Source: Pseudarthrobacter sp. C4D7 (GTDB lineage Bacteria; Actinomycetota; Actinomycetes; Actinomycetales; Micrococcaceae). Taken from it: a stretch of 64,000 nucleotides of DNA. Of this stretch, positions 43,682 through 50,520 are shown piece after piece. A program made the translations under genes and the position numbers. The notes beneath the pieces were generated by a model that made no database searches, was not told the DNA's origin, and was given only the letters and a program-made list of their open reading frames with translations. The DNA is taken from contig NZ_JABFMW010000012.1 in NCBI RefSeq assembly GCF_013359725.1, positions 1-64,000 on the forward strand. The letters are read 5' to 3'. Position 1 is the stretch's first letter; the number at the start of each line of letters is the position of its first letter.

Positions 43682-44259
43682 CGGCCTACTGCTCCTTCCG
43701 TGGCAATGTGGACCCGCGCCCGGAGGGCCCTGCGGAGCCGCAGCCCTGCCACCTCGTCAGCGGCTGCCGCGGTGAGGACTTCCGGGTCAAGGGTGATGCC
43801 CGACGTCGGGCGGACGCTTACCCGTGCGTGGTTCCGGGCCACGGTGGTGGCCACCTGCTCGGGGGCCAGGTTGGCTGCCAGGCGGACCTTGCGGGAAATA
43901 GCGGCTGCAATTGCTTCGTCATCCACCACCAGGGCGCTGCGGTCACTGACCATGGCACGCCTTCCGCGCCGCCCACCCTTGACTGCGGCGACCAGCAGTC
44001 CGGCGCCCACAAGCGCCAGGACGGCTCCGCCGGCCACCAGGCCTGCGGGCAGGACGGCATGGGGAACTTCTGCCGTGAGCGATGCGAGGTGGCCGGGGGA
44101 GGCAAGCAGTGCAGGCTGCCCCAGCATCGACAAGATGCTCTCGGTTCCCAGCCACAGGCAGGCGGCCAACACCAGGATTGCGGTGGGGATGGACAACCCC
44201 GAGCGGGACGAATGCGTTTCCCGGCGGATGATGCGGTTGGTGATGCGCGCCTGGTTCAC
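43678..44259 (-). CDS. DUF6286-type membrane protein of the Asp23 cluster
   Basis: The 193-residue product has a basic start (NQARITNRIIRRETHSSRSG), two hydrophobic helices (IPTAILVLAACLWLG and VAGGAVLALVGAGLLVAAV) and a soluble tail with a strand-helix pattern (AAAISRKVRLAANLAPEQVATTVARNHARVSVRP). It fits DUF6286 proteins found beside Asp23 genes in actinobacteria. It starts at GTG 44259, overlapping the upstream stop, with a GGAGGAG site. Confidence 0.75.
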   Translation of the reverse strand: MNQARITNRIIRRETHSSRSGLSIPTAILVLAACLWLGTESILSMLGQPALLASPGHLASLTAEVPHAVLPAGLVAGGAVLALVGAGLLVAAVKGGRRGRRAMVSDRSALVVDDEAIAAAISRKVRLAANLAPEQVATTVARNHARVSVRPTSGITLDPEVLTAAAADEVAGLRLRRALRARVHIATEGAVGR

Positions 44260-44648
44260 GGTCTCCTCCTGTCCTGACCGGAGTCCACCCGGTCTTCCTG
44301 GATGGCGCGGCCACCCGCTCCAAGGCGGATATTGATGCGGCCGCACTGCAACCCGGTAATGTGCTGGCCCAGGGACGAGATCCTGAGCCTGGCGATCCTT
44401 GCCTGTTCAAACGCCGGCTGCCGCTCCGGTCCGGATGCGCCAGGCGCCAGGGCCGGCCCCAGCAGCGGGGGAGGGGGGAGGCGGACCTGGAGGTCCACCC
44501 CCAACTTCCCCGCGTCGTCGTGCAGCGTGGCTGACACGTCGCCGCTTCTAACCTTGAACGCGCCGGCCGCCACCGCTTCCAGGGTGTGGCGCAGGGCGGC
44601 CTGCTCGATCCGGGTATGGCCCTGGCGCGTGGACGCCTGCACCGTCAC
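44256..44648 (-). CDS. Unrecognised small protein of the Asp23 cluster
   Basis: A 130-residue soluble protein starting at a GTG that overlaps the preceding stop (GTGA). The N-terminal half (HTLEAVAAGAFKVRSGDVSATLHDDAGKLGVDLQVRLP) resembles the strands of an Asp23-type domain; the C-terminal half is basic (LRISSLGQHITGLQCGRINIRLG). I see no established family. Its place between a small membrane protein and the DUF6286 protein implies a role in the same envelope-stress complex. Confidence 0.7.
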   Translation of the reverse strand: MTVQASTRQGHTRIEQAALRHTLEAVAAGAFKVRSGDVSATLHDDAGKLGVDLQVRLPPPPLLGPALAPGASGPERQPAFEQARIARLRISSLGQHITGLQCGRINIRLGAGGRAIQEDRVDSGQDRRRP

Positions 44649-44836
44649 GATGACGAGCGGCGGCCGAGGAGGGCATCCAGGACGGCGCCGAGGTCCAGCC
44701 GGCCTTCGGCTGCCCTGCCCAGGACGGCTCCGATTCCCATGAAGATTGCCATCAGCAGGAAGCCCCAGAAGCCGAAGGCCAGGGCGGCCAACGCCAGGAC
44801 GGCCCCGCCGGCCGCCCCGGCAACCACCGGGGTCAT
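44645..44836 (-). CDS. Small membrane protein of the Asp23 cluster (DUF2273-like)
   Basis: A 63-residue protein with two hydrophobic segments (VVAGAAGGAVLALAALAFGFWGFLLMAIFMGIGAVLG) followed by a short amphipathic tail ending in RRSSS. DUF2273-type small proteins lie at this position in Asp23 operons. It overlaps both neighbours (ATGA upstream, GTGA downstream). Confidence 0.78.
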   Translation of the reverse strand: MTPVVAGAAGGAVLALAALAFGFWGFLLMAIFMGIGAVLGRAAEGRLDLGAVLDALLGRRSSS

Positions 44837-45312
44837 GCAACCCTCGGCTCGTGGCCGGCGTCGTCCGAGTCGTCATCCTCGGACGGAACGTGGATGTCGG
44901 TGATGGTGATGTTGACCTCGGTGACCTCCATGCCCACCAGGTCCTCCACGGCGGAGTAGACCGCATCGCGGGCGTTGTCTGCCACCTGCTGCAGGGGGTG
45001 CGGGTACTCCACCACGAGGGTCACGTCCACGGCAACCTGGGTCTGGCCCACCTCGACGCTGACACCCTGCGTCAGGTCTTTCTGGCCAACCTTTTCGCGC
45101 AGGTTGCCCAGGGCACGGGCTGCGCCGCCGCCCAGGGCGTGCACGCCCTCGATTTCCTGGATGGCGATGCCGGCGATCTTGGCCACGACGCCGTCTGCCA
45201 CTGTGGTGCGTCCACGGCCGTCATTGCCGCCTGCTGCCGAAAGCTCGTGGCCGGGGGCGGCAGCCGTCTGCTTCTGCTGGACCGTGGCCGGGGTTTGCGT
45301 CTGCGTGGTCAT
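44833..45312 (-). CDS. Asp23/Gls24-family envelope stress protein
   Basis: The 159-residue product has a Gln/Thr-rich leader and an Asp23 domain: RTTVADGVVAKIAGIAIQEIEGVHALGGG, QTQVAVDVTLVVEYPHPLQQVADNARDAVYSAVEDLVGMEVTEVNITITDIHV. It is the first gene of a five-gene chain of stop-start overlaps ending in AmaP. GAAGGAG precedes ATG 45312. A perfect CRP-type site lies about 100 bases upstream. It likely forms a membrane-associated layer via AmaP under alkaline or envelope stress. Confidence 0.92.
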   Translation of the reverse strand: MTTQTQTPATVQQKQTAAAPGHELSAAGGNDGRGRTTVADGVVAKIAGIAIQEIEGVHALGGGAARALGNLREKVGQKDLTQGVSVEVGQTQVAVDVTLVVEYPHPLQQVADNARDAVYSAVEDLVGMEVTEVNITITDIHVPSEDDDSDDAGHEPRVA

Positions 45313-45412
45313 GTGCGTCGCTCCTTCTTGTTGTGGAACTGGATTCAGGGGCGCGTCCTGCGCCCTCACATGTAAGACGCAGTGGCAGGGCGAAACCTCA
45401 CGCAAAAGTATT

Positions 45413-45428
45413 TGTGATCGTCATCACA
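45413..45428. promoter_or_regulatory. Consensus CRP/GlxR-type site upstream of the Asp23 operon
   Basis: TGTGATCGTCATCACA is an exact TGTGA-N6-TCACA site, about 100 bases upstream of the Asp23 start and just past the terminator of the next small gene. A cAMP-receptor-type regulator is the natural candidate. Confidence 0.65.
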
Positions 45429-45449
45429 CTGCTGTGAGGGCAGCAAAAA

Positions 45450-45492
45450 GGGCGTTGACGACGCCGGGTTGATCCCGGCGTCGTCAACGCCC
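45450..45492 (-). terminator. Terminator of the 64-residue small gene
   Basis: A perfect 19-bp stem (45450-45468 with 45474-45492) with a TTGAT loop. On the leftward strand it is followed by TTTTT, so it is a classic intrinsic terminator for the gene ending at 45509, and it insulates the Asp23 promoter. Confidence 0.9.
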
Positions 45493-45508
45493 CTTCGCGG
45501 GGTATCCC

Positions 45509-45703
45509 CTAGAGGGCCAGTGCGGGCTCATTCCCGCGCACGCTCAGCGTGAAGGTGTTGGGTCCGCTGCAGGTGACGGCGATGCGGCACGTGGTGGTGT
45601 TGTGCCGCGTGGAGAGGTCCGAGACCGCGGAATCAAGGGTCTCGTGGAGGGAGGTCCGGTCCCAGATTTTCAGCGTCACGGATTCGGCAGTGTTAAACGT
45701 CAT
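45509..45703 (-). CDS. Hypothetical 64-residue protein
   Basis: A small soluble frame (MTFNTAESVTLKIWDRTSL...) with predicted strand-helix-strand character and two cysteines. The strong terminator right after the stop and AGGAAAG-type sequence before the ATG support a real gene. No family recognised. The 228-base gap to 45931 contains no further gene I can support. Confidence 0.65.
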   Translation of the reverse strand: MTFNTAESVTLKIWDRTSLHETLDSAVSDLSTRHNTTTCRIAVTCSGPNTFTLSVRGNEPALAL

Positions 45704-45931
45704 TGTTCAGTACTTTCCTGTATCAAGCCGGTTCGATCGTCCGGCAGTGGCCTGTCCGCGCTCGGAGGGTCGGTGGCCTGCGCTCACCGGTGGGCCTCGT
45801 TGCGTCACCAGGATGTCAAGGGCGGATGGTTCCCGCCCTGCCAGTCAATAGTGCCCATGGCTCGAGGGCCGGCTCAACCATATTGCCGAATTATTGCGAG
45901 TGAATCTCATCACGTGTGACGGACGGCACAG

Positions 45932-46699
45932 TCAGTCGTCGAAATGCGCGGTAATCCTCTGTTCCCCGGAAATCGAGGTGATGACGGTGGCTGCCACTTC
46001 CCGGAGCTTGATGTTCCTGGTGCTCGAGGCGCGGGTGAGGATGCCGAAAGCTGTCTCCCGGTCGCAACGGTTCTGGGCCATGATTGCCCCGATGGCCATG
46101 TCGATCACCGTGCGTGACTGCATTGCGGCGGTGAGGTCATTGCGGGCTTCCTTCAGCTGTGAAATCCGCAGGATCAGCCGCAGCGAGCTGGCTGCCTGGG
46201 CCACAAAGGACTCTACGGTGGTGATGTCTTCGCCGGAGAATCCGTTGCTCCGGCCGGAGTAGAGGTTCAGGACGGCCTCGGCGTCCCCGGCGAGGTCAAG
46301 CGGCACGGCCAGGATGGAGGAGACGCCGTGCTGTTCGGCGGTGCGGACATATGGCCCCCAGCGGTCTTCGGCGGCCAGGTCCGGCACCAGGAGCGTGCTT
46401 CCCTGCCGGAGCGCGGTGAGGCACGGGCCCTGGCCGAATCGGTTCTGCAGTTCATCGAGGGCCTGCGCTGCGGCGTCACTTGCCGCCACGGCCTGCGGCC
46501 GCTTCTGCCGCAGGACGGTGACGCCGCTGTGGATCCTGTTCCCGGGGCTGGACAACCGCTTACTGGCCAGTACCGCCAGCTCGGTGAGGAAGGCCTTGAT
46601 GTCCGGACTCTCCAGCACTAACTGCTGCAACGACAGTTCCATCGCTTCCAGCGGCAGGTCCCCCGGTTCCGGGAGCGGCTGCTCCCCACTGCCGGTCAT
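45932..46699 (-). CDS. GAF-ANTAR regulator (RNA-binding antiterminator type)
   Basis: A 255-residue protein with a GAF-like sensor (FGQGPCLTALRQGSTLLVPDLAAEDRWGPYVRTAEQHGVSSILAVPL) and a C-terminal ANTAR domain (ARNDLTAAMQSRTVIDMAIGAIMAQNRCDRETAFGILTRASSTRNIKLREVAATVI), which binds paired RNA hairpins to prevent termination. Its ATG overlaps the stop of a small upstream gene (ATGA). A second protein of the same kind lies across a divergent gap. Confidence 0.92.
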   Translation of the reverse strand: MTGSGEQPLPEPGDLPLEAMELSLQQLVLESPDIKAFLTELAVLASKRLSSPGNRIHSGVTVLRQKRPQAVAASDAAAQALDELQNRFGQGPCLTALRQGSTLLVPDLAAEDRWGPYVRTAEQHGVSSILAVPLDLAGDAEAVLNLYSGRSNGFSGEDITTVESFVAQAASSLRLILRISQLKEARNDLTAAMQSRTVIDMAIGAIMAQNRCDRETAFGILTRASSTRNIKLREVAATVITSISGEQRITAHFDD

Positions 46700-46947
46700 T
46701 GGTCCCCACCCGCTGACAATTCCCGCATGGCCGTCGCTATCAACGCCACCTGGGATGCCGGGAGATGCAGCGCTTCATTGAGGTAGGCATCAAAGGACAT
46801 CTCGTCAGCGTCCCCGCCGAGACCGTAGTAGTACGTCCACAGCTTGATCATCGGCACCTGCGTGCTGCGGAAGCGACGGGCCACATCCCTGCGCTGCTCG
46901 TCGGCTTCCATCAGCTGGTCAGGGTCGCCGGTCCAGTCGGCGTTCAT
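46696..46947 (-). CDS. Small unrecognised protein coupled to a GAF-ANTAR regulator
   Basis: The 83-residue frame starts MNADWTGDPDQLMEADEQRRDVARRFRSTQVPMIKLWTYYYGLGGDADEMSFDAYLNEALHLP and is helical and charged. The stop overlaps the start of the GAF-ANTAR gene, so the two are translated together. Start choice is uncertain: a longer reading to 47154 runs through low-quality Arg/Gly-rich sequence. A regulatory partner of the ANTAR protein is plausible. Confidence 0.65.
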   Translation of the reverse strand: MNADWTGDPDQLMEADEQRRDVARRFRSTQVPMIKLWTYYYGLGGDADEMSFDAYLNEALHLPASQVALIATAMRELSAGGDQ

Positions 46948-47240
46948 GCCTGCGGTCCGCTCATCGGCGCGGGAATAGGGGGATGGGTTGCCTGTGCGTG
47001 GTTCACGGCCATATGGCCTCGATCCCGGGTTGCGCCCCGCACCTGGTGCCGGACTGGTGGCCGCCGCTCTTGAACGCTGACGTCCCGATGTATTCAACCC
47101 CTGGATCCTGCTGCCATCCCGAAATCTCCTACCTTTGACACTACGCTCCCGCACGGGTTTGCGGTATACGTCAGGGCAGCTTGGCGGGAATGCCGGCCGC
47201 TCCGTGAATTTCCGGACCAGGCGGGCGCCGTAACCGTAAG

Positions 47241-47984
47241 ATGAACCCCATGCTGAATCCTGCTGACAACGTGACCGTGCAGCACCTCCAGGAGGTCCTG
47301 GTGGGCGCTGAAAATGCCGTGGAATTCCTGTCCGGGCTCTCGGGAATGGCGGCGGCTGCAGTATCAGAGGCCGCGGGGGACACCATCGAATGCGCCGTTA
47401 CCCTGAAGCTCCGTCGCCGCCCCACCACGGCGGCAGGCTCCAGTGCCAGGGCCCTGGAGTTGGACCTCATTGAGCAGGCGCTGGGGGACGGACCCTGCAT
47501 CCGCGCACTGCGTGAGATGGCGCCGGTGCTGGTTGACGACGTCGCGCGCGATCCCCGGTGGACCACGTACAGCCGCGAGCTCACAAAGCGGGGCGTGCAG
47601 AGCACATTGGGCGTGCCTTTGGAGATCAGCGGTGAGGCCAGCGCCGCACTGAACTTCTTCGCAACCAGGCCGGGCATCTTCACGGCGGACGTCTACGACA
47701 AGGCCGCCGGGTTCGCCGCCGCTGCCCACAACACGCTGCACCTCTCCGTCCGCATCCACGCCGCGCAGAACCGGGCGGATGACCTGGAAGCTGCCCTGGA
47801 GAGCAGGACCGCCATCAACCTGGCCTGCGGCGTGATCATGGCGCAGAACCGGTGCTCCCAGGAGGATGCGATGAAGATCCTCACCAAGGTCTCCAGCAAC
47901 CGCAACCGGAAGTTGCGGGACGTGGCAACGGAGCTCATTGAGCAGCTCTCCGGGAGCAACATCCAAACCCACTTCGACGCGTAG
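47241..47984 (+). CDS. GAF-ANTAR regulator (RNA-binding antiterminator type)
   Basis: A 247-residue paralogue of the protein at 45932-46699: a GAF-like domain (LGDGPCIRALREMAPVLVDDVARDPRWTTYSRELTKRGVQSTLGVPLEI) and an ANTAR domain (ADDLEAALESRTAINLACGVIMAQNRCSQEDAMKILTKVSSNRNRKLRDVATELIEQL). Starts at ATG 47241 or 47250. The 293-base divergent gap before it contains the palindrome GGCCATATGGCC (47007-47018) and no gene. Confidence 0.92.
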   Translation: MNPMLNPADNVTVQHLQEVLVGAENAVEFLSGLSGMAAAAVSEAAGDTIECAVTLKLRRRPTTAAGSSARALELDLIEQALGDGPCIRALREMAPVLVDDVARDPRWTTYSRELTKRGVQSTLGVPLEISGEASAALNFFATRPGIFTADVYDKAAGFAAAAHNTLHLSVRIHAAQNRADDLEAALESRTAINLACGVIMAQNRCSQEDAMKILTKVSSNRNRKLRDVATELIEQLSGSNIQTHFDA

Positions 47985-48030
47985 GCCCGAACGCCGGGGC
48001 TCCCGCAATCCGCCGGCTGCTGCCGTCCGG

Positions 48031-48765
48031 TCAGCCGGCGGCCCGAACGGAAACGGAAACTGCCGCGGTGCCGCCGGTTTGCCGGATGTCCCAGCAGTTC
48101 CCGCTGCCGATCACCCGGTAATCACCGGCACCGGCGGCTTCCAGCACTACGGCCGTACCTTCATCAATGGCAACCATCCGTTCCACCAGGCCTGCAGCCA
48201 CGGCGCCCACCGCGCGGCTTAGTGTTCCGGCCTGGGCCGCGTGCACATCCAACGCGAACGGGACCAGCCCCAGGCCGTCCCGGACGTCCACGGCGTCCAG
48301 GCCTTCCCCGCACTCCTCCCCGCATACCTCCACCCCGTTGATCCGGTAGCCGCCGATCAGTGCCCGGCGGGGCGCCACCATGGCACCGGCGGAGAACCCC
48401 AGATAGGGGGTGCCGCCGGCAACCAGCCGGGACACCGCGGCAGCTGCCGGGCGCAGGCCCTCCCAGTACGCCGGCGTCAGGCCTCCGCCCACCACCACGC
48501 CGTCCGCGCCGCTGAATGCGGTGGGATCGGCCGGGCTGCCTGCTGCCAGCGGGACCGCCACGATCGCGCCCCCAAGCCTGGTGCGGAGGGGACCCGCACA
48601 GGCCTCCAGAATGTCCTGCAGGCTCCCGCCGCCGGGATGGACCGCTACGGCAACGCGGGGTGTGCGGCCCGGGCCGGCATGCCTCCGCACGTCGTCTGCG
48701 AAACGGTCGAATATGCCGGGGAAAGCCTGCGGATCCGGGCCGGCGCCGGCAAGGAAGATGCTCAT
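48031..48765 (-). CDS. Peptidase S51-like protein (dipeptidase E/cyanophycinase type)
   Basis: The 244-residue protein has the class I glutamine-amidotransferase-like fold of S51: SIFLAGAGPDP at the start, GADGVVVGGGLTPAYWEGL, and the nucleophile serine in YLGFSAGAMVA. A downstream DVHAAQAGTLSRAV segment occupies the position of the catalytic His region, and VVAIDEGTAVVLEA follows the usual end. It probably cleaves small peptides or isopeptides. ATG 48765 is chosen over an upstream TTG. It is divergent from the ArsR gene with 90 bases between. Confidence 0.8.
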   Translation of the reverse strand: MSIFLAGAGPDPQAFPGIFDRFADDVRRHAGPGRTPRVAVAVHPGGGSLQDILEACAGPLRTRLGGAIVAVPLAAGSPADPTAFSGADGVVVGGGLTPAYWEGLRPAAAAVSRLVAGGTPYLGFSAGAMVAPRRALIGGYRINGVEVCGEECGEGLDAVDVRDGLGLVPFALDVHAAQAGTLSRAVGAVAAGLVERMVAIDEGTAVVLEAAGAGDYRVIGSGNCWDIRQTGGTAAVSVSVRAAG

Positions 48766-48818
48766 GGGCTTCAAGATACCGGCTGCAGCCTTTCGGCGGA
48801 GGCGGCAACAAATAGCCC

Positions 48819-48864
48819 TTGACGTGCCCCCGGTGCCGGACTAACGTACAACCAAATGGTTGTA
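48819..48864 (+). promoter_or_regulatory. Promoter with operator overlapping the ArsR start codon
   Basis: TTGACG (48819-48824), a 17-bp spacer and TAACGT (48842-48847) form a good promoter. TACAACCA-AA-TGGTTGTA (48847-48864) is a perfect 8-bp inverted repeat that covers the predicted transcription start and the ATG at 48856, so the message is probably leaderless and self-repressed. Confidence 0.7.
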
Positions 48865-49188
48865 GAAACGCTGAGTGAAAACGAACTGGACCGCCTCTTC
48901 CAGGCGCTTGCCGATTCCACCCGCCGGGACATTGTCCGCCGCGTCACCCTGGGCGGGTACTCCGTCTCCGGCCTGGCTGCGCTCTACGCCATGAGCTTCG
49001 CCGCCGTCCAAAAACATGTGGCGGTATTGGAGCGTGCATCCCTGGTCACCAAGGAAAAGCACGGAAGGGAGCAGATCGTGCGGGGCAATCATGAAGGACT
49101 GCAGGAAGCCCGCCGGCTGCTCGACGGCTATGAGCAGATCTGGCGGCAGCGTGCCGACCGGATGGCCGACATTCTCGCTGAAGGATAG
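48856..49188 (+). CDS. ArsR-family regulator paired with an SRPBCC protein
   Basis: A 110-residue winged helix (LFQALADSTRRDIVRRVTLGGYSVSGLAALYAMSFAAVQKHVAVLERASLVTKEK) of the branch that regulates START-type genes. There are no metal-binding cysteines, so it is not a metal sensor. No ribosome site precedes the ATG, which lies within the predicted operator, fitting a leaderless autoregulated message. The SRPBCC gene follows 12 bases later. Confidence 0.92.
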   Translation: MVVETLSENELDRLFQALADSTRRDIVRRVTLGGYSVSGLAALYAMSFAAVQKHVAVLERASLVTKEKHGREQIVRGNHEGLQEARRLLDGYEQIWRQRADRMADILAEG

Positions 49189-49200
49189 GAAGGCATTGCC

Positions 49201-49698
49201 ATGACAGTCATCAGTACGGAAAAGAACCCCGAAGCATTGAGCCTCACCCTCGTCGCAGAGTTCGACGCCGGCGTGGAACGCGTCTGGCAGCTCTTTGAGG
49301 ACCCGCGCCAGCTGGAGCGCTGGTGGGGGCCGCCCACCTATCCCGCCACGTTCTACAAGCATGACTTCGTTCCGGGCGGCAAGGCCAGCTACTTCATGAC
49401 CGGCCCCGAAGGAGACCGGGCACACGGCTGGTGGGAGTTCACCGGCATCGACGCGCCCCGCCGGCTGGAATTCGACGACGGGTTCGCGGACAGCGACGGC
49501 AACCCCACCGGGGAATTCGGCGTCAGCCACGCCACGGTGACCCTGGAAGCGCTGGGGGACCGCACCCGGATGACCATGCTGTCCATCTTCGAATCCGAGG
49601 AACAGCTGCAGCAGATGATGCAGATGGGCATGGAGGAAGGCCTGAAGGAAGCCGTAGGCCAGATCGACGGCATCCTCGCCGAGCACGCCAACGCCTGA
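49201..49698 (+). CDS. SRPBCC-domain (AHSA1-like) protein
   Basis: A 165-residue START/AHSA1-fold protein with the typical RVWQLFEDPRQLERWWGPPTYPATF, FVPGGKASYFMTGPEG and a long C-terminal helix (LQQMMQMGMEEGLKEAVGQIDGILAEH). It forms an operon with the ArsR-type regulator, a very common pair whose ligand is not known. AAGGATAGGAAGG precedes the ATG. A strong hairpin follows the stop. Confidence 0.92.
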   Translation: MTVISTEKNPEALSLTLVAEFDAGVERVWQLFEDPRQLERWWGPPTYPATFYKHDFVPGGKASYFMTGPEGDRAHGWWEFTGIDAPRRLEFDDGFADSDGNPTGEFGVSHATVTLEALGDRTRMTMLSIFESEEQLQQMMQMGMEEGLKEAVGQIDGILAEHANA

Positions 49699-49725
49699 TG
49701 CCGCCCCACCTTGGCCGGGACGCCA

Positions 49726-49769
49726 GGTGGGCGGACGACGGCGGGAGGGCCCGCCGTCGTCCGCCCACC
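49726..49769. terminator. Terminator with repeated GGACGACGGCGG stem
   Basis: A perfect 20-bp stem (49726-49745 with 49750-49769) with an AGGG loop, 28 bases after the SRPBCC stop. Its stem is almost identical to the one at 33419-33464. Confidence 0.85.
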
Positions 49770-49858
49770 CCCGGGCGGTGGATCCCCAGGCGTTGAACCC
49801 GCAGGCCCACCGCTGAATACTGGAAGCCTAAGACCAGCAAAGGGAAGGCGGTGGCGCG

Positions 49859-50452
49859 ATGGGCGGCGGGGCAGGGGATTTCCGCAAGCGACTCGAGCGT
49901 GCCGCCGAGGCCCGTTCATACCGGGGTGCCGGCATCACTGCCGAAGAGGAAGCTGCGCTGGACGCCCTCGATGCGCAGGAACGGGAGAAGCGCAGGAAAG
50001 TCACCGATGCCGCCCGCGCCGAGTACCTGGTCCGCGATGCCATGGCGCAGGGCAAGTTCGACAACCTGAAGTACGCGGGTAAACCGATCCCCGGGCTGGG
50101 TGAATCGTACGATCCCGACTGGTGGGTCAAGGGGTTGATCCAACGCGAGAACATCAGCGGCCTGGGCCCGGCAGCCATTTTGTTGCGCACCGAGGACGCC
50201 GGGCTCGACGCGAAACTGGACGCCCAATACACCGAGCAGCAGGTGCGCGACATCCTGCAGGATTTCAACCGGCGCGTCATCGACGCCCGCCGGCAGCTCC
50301 AGGGCGGCCCGCCGGTGGTCACCAGCACCCGTGACGTAGAGGAGCAAGTGGAGCGCTGGCGCAGCCGCCGTGACCGGCGTGTTGCGGACGCTCCGGTCGC
50401 ACCGGAGCCGGAGCGGTCCTGGTGGAAGCGGCTCTGGAAGGGCGCGGGGTAG
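49859..50452 (+). CDS. DUF1992 (DnaJ-homologue subfamily C member 28-like) protein
   Basis: The 197-residue protein has the DUF1992 core ARAEYLVRDAMAQGKFDNLKYAGKPIPGLGESYDPDWWVKGLIQRENISGLGPAAILLR at residues about 55-112, a helical middle and a tail with WWKRLWKG. The domain occurs with DnaJ proteins in eukaryotes; its bacterial role is unknown. GGAAGG precedes the ATG. It is convergent with the penicillin-binding protein gene. Confidence 0.9.
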   Translation: MGGGAGDFRKRLERAAEARSYRGAGITAEEEAALDALDAQEREKRRKVTDAARAEYLVRDAMAQGKFDNLKYAGKPIPGLGESYDPDWWVKGLIQRENISGLGPAAILLRTEDAGLDAKLDAQYTEQQVRDILQDFNRRVIDARRQLQGGPPVVTSTRDVEEQVERWRSRRDRRVADAPVAPEPERSWWKRLWKGAG

Positions 50453-50520
50453 GCGTCTGGGTCTGCTTTCCCGAACAGCTCGCAGGCGGCGTAGCAGTAC
50501 CTGTCGGTCTGGCCCCCTGG

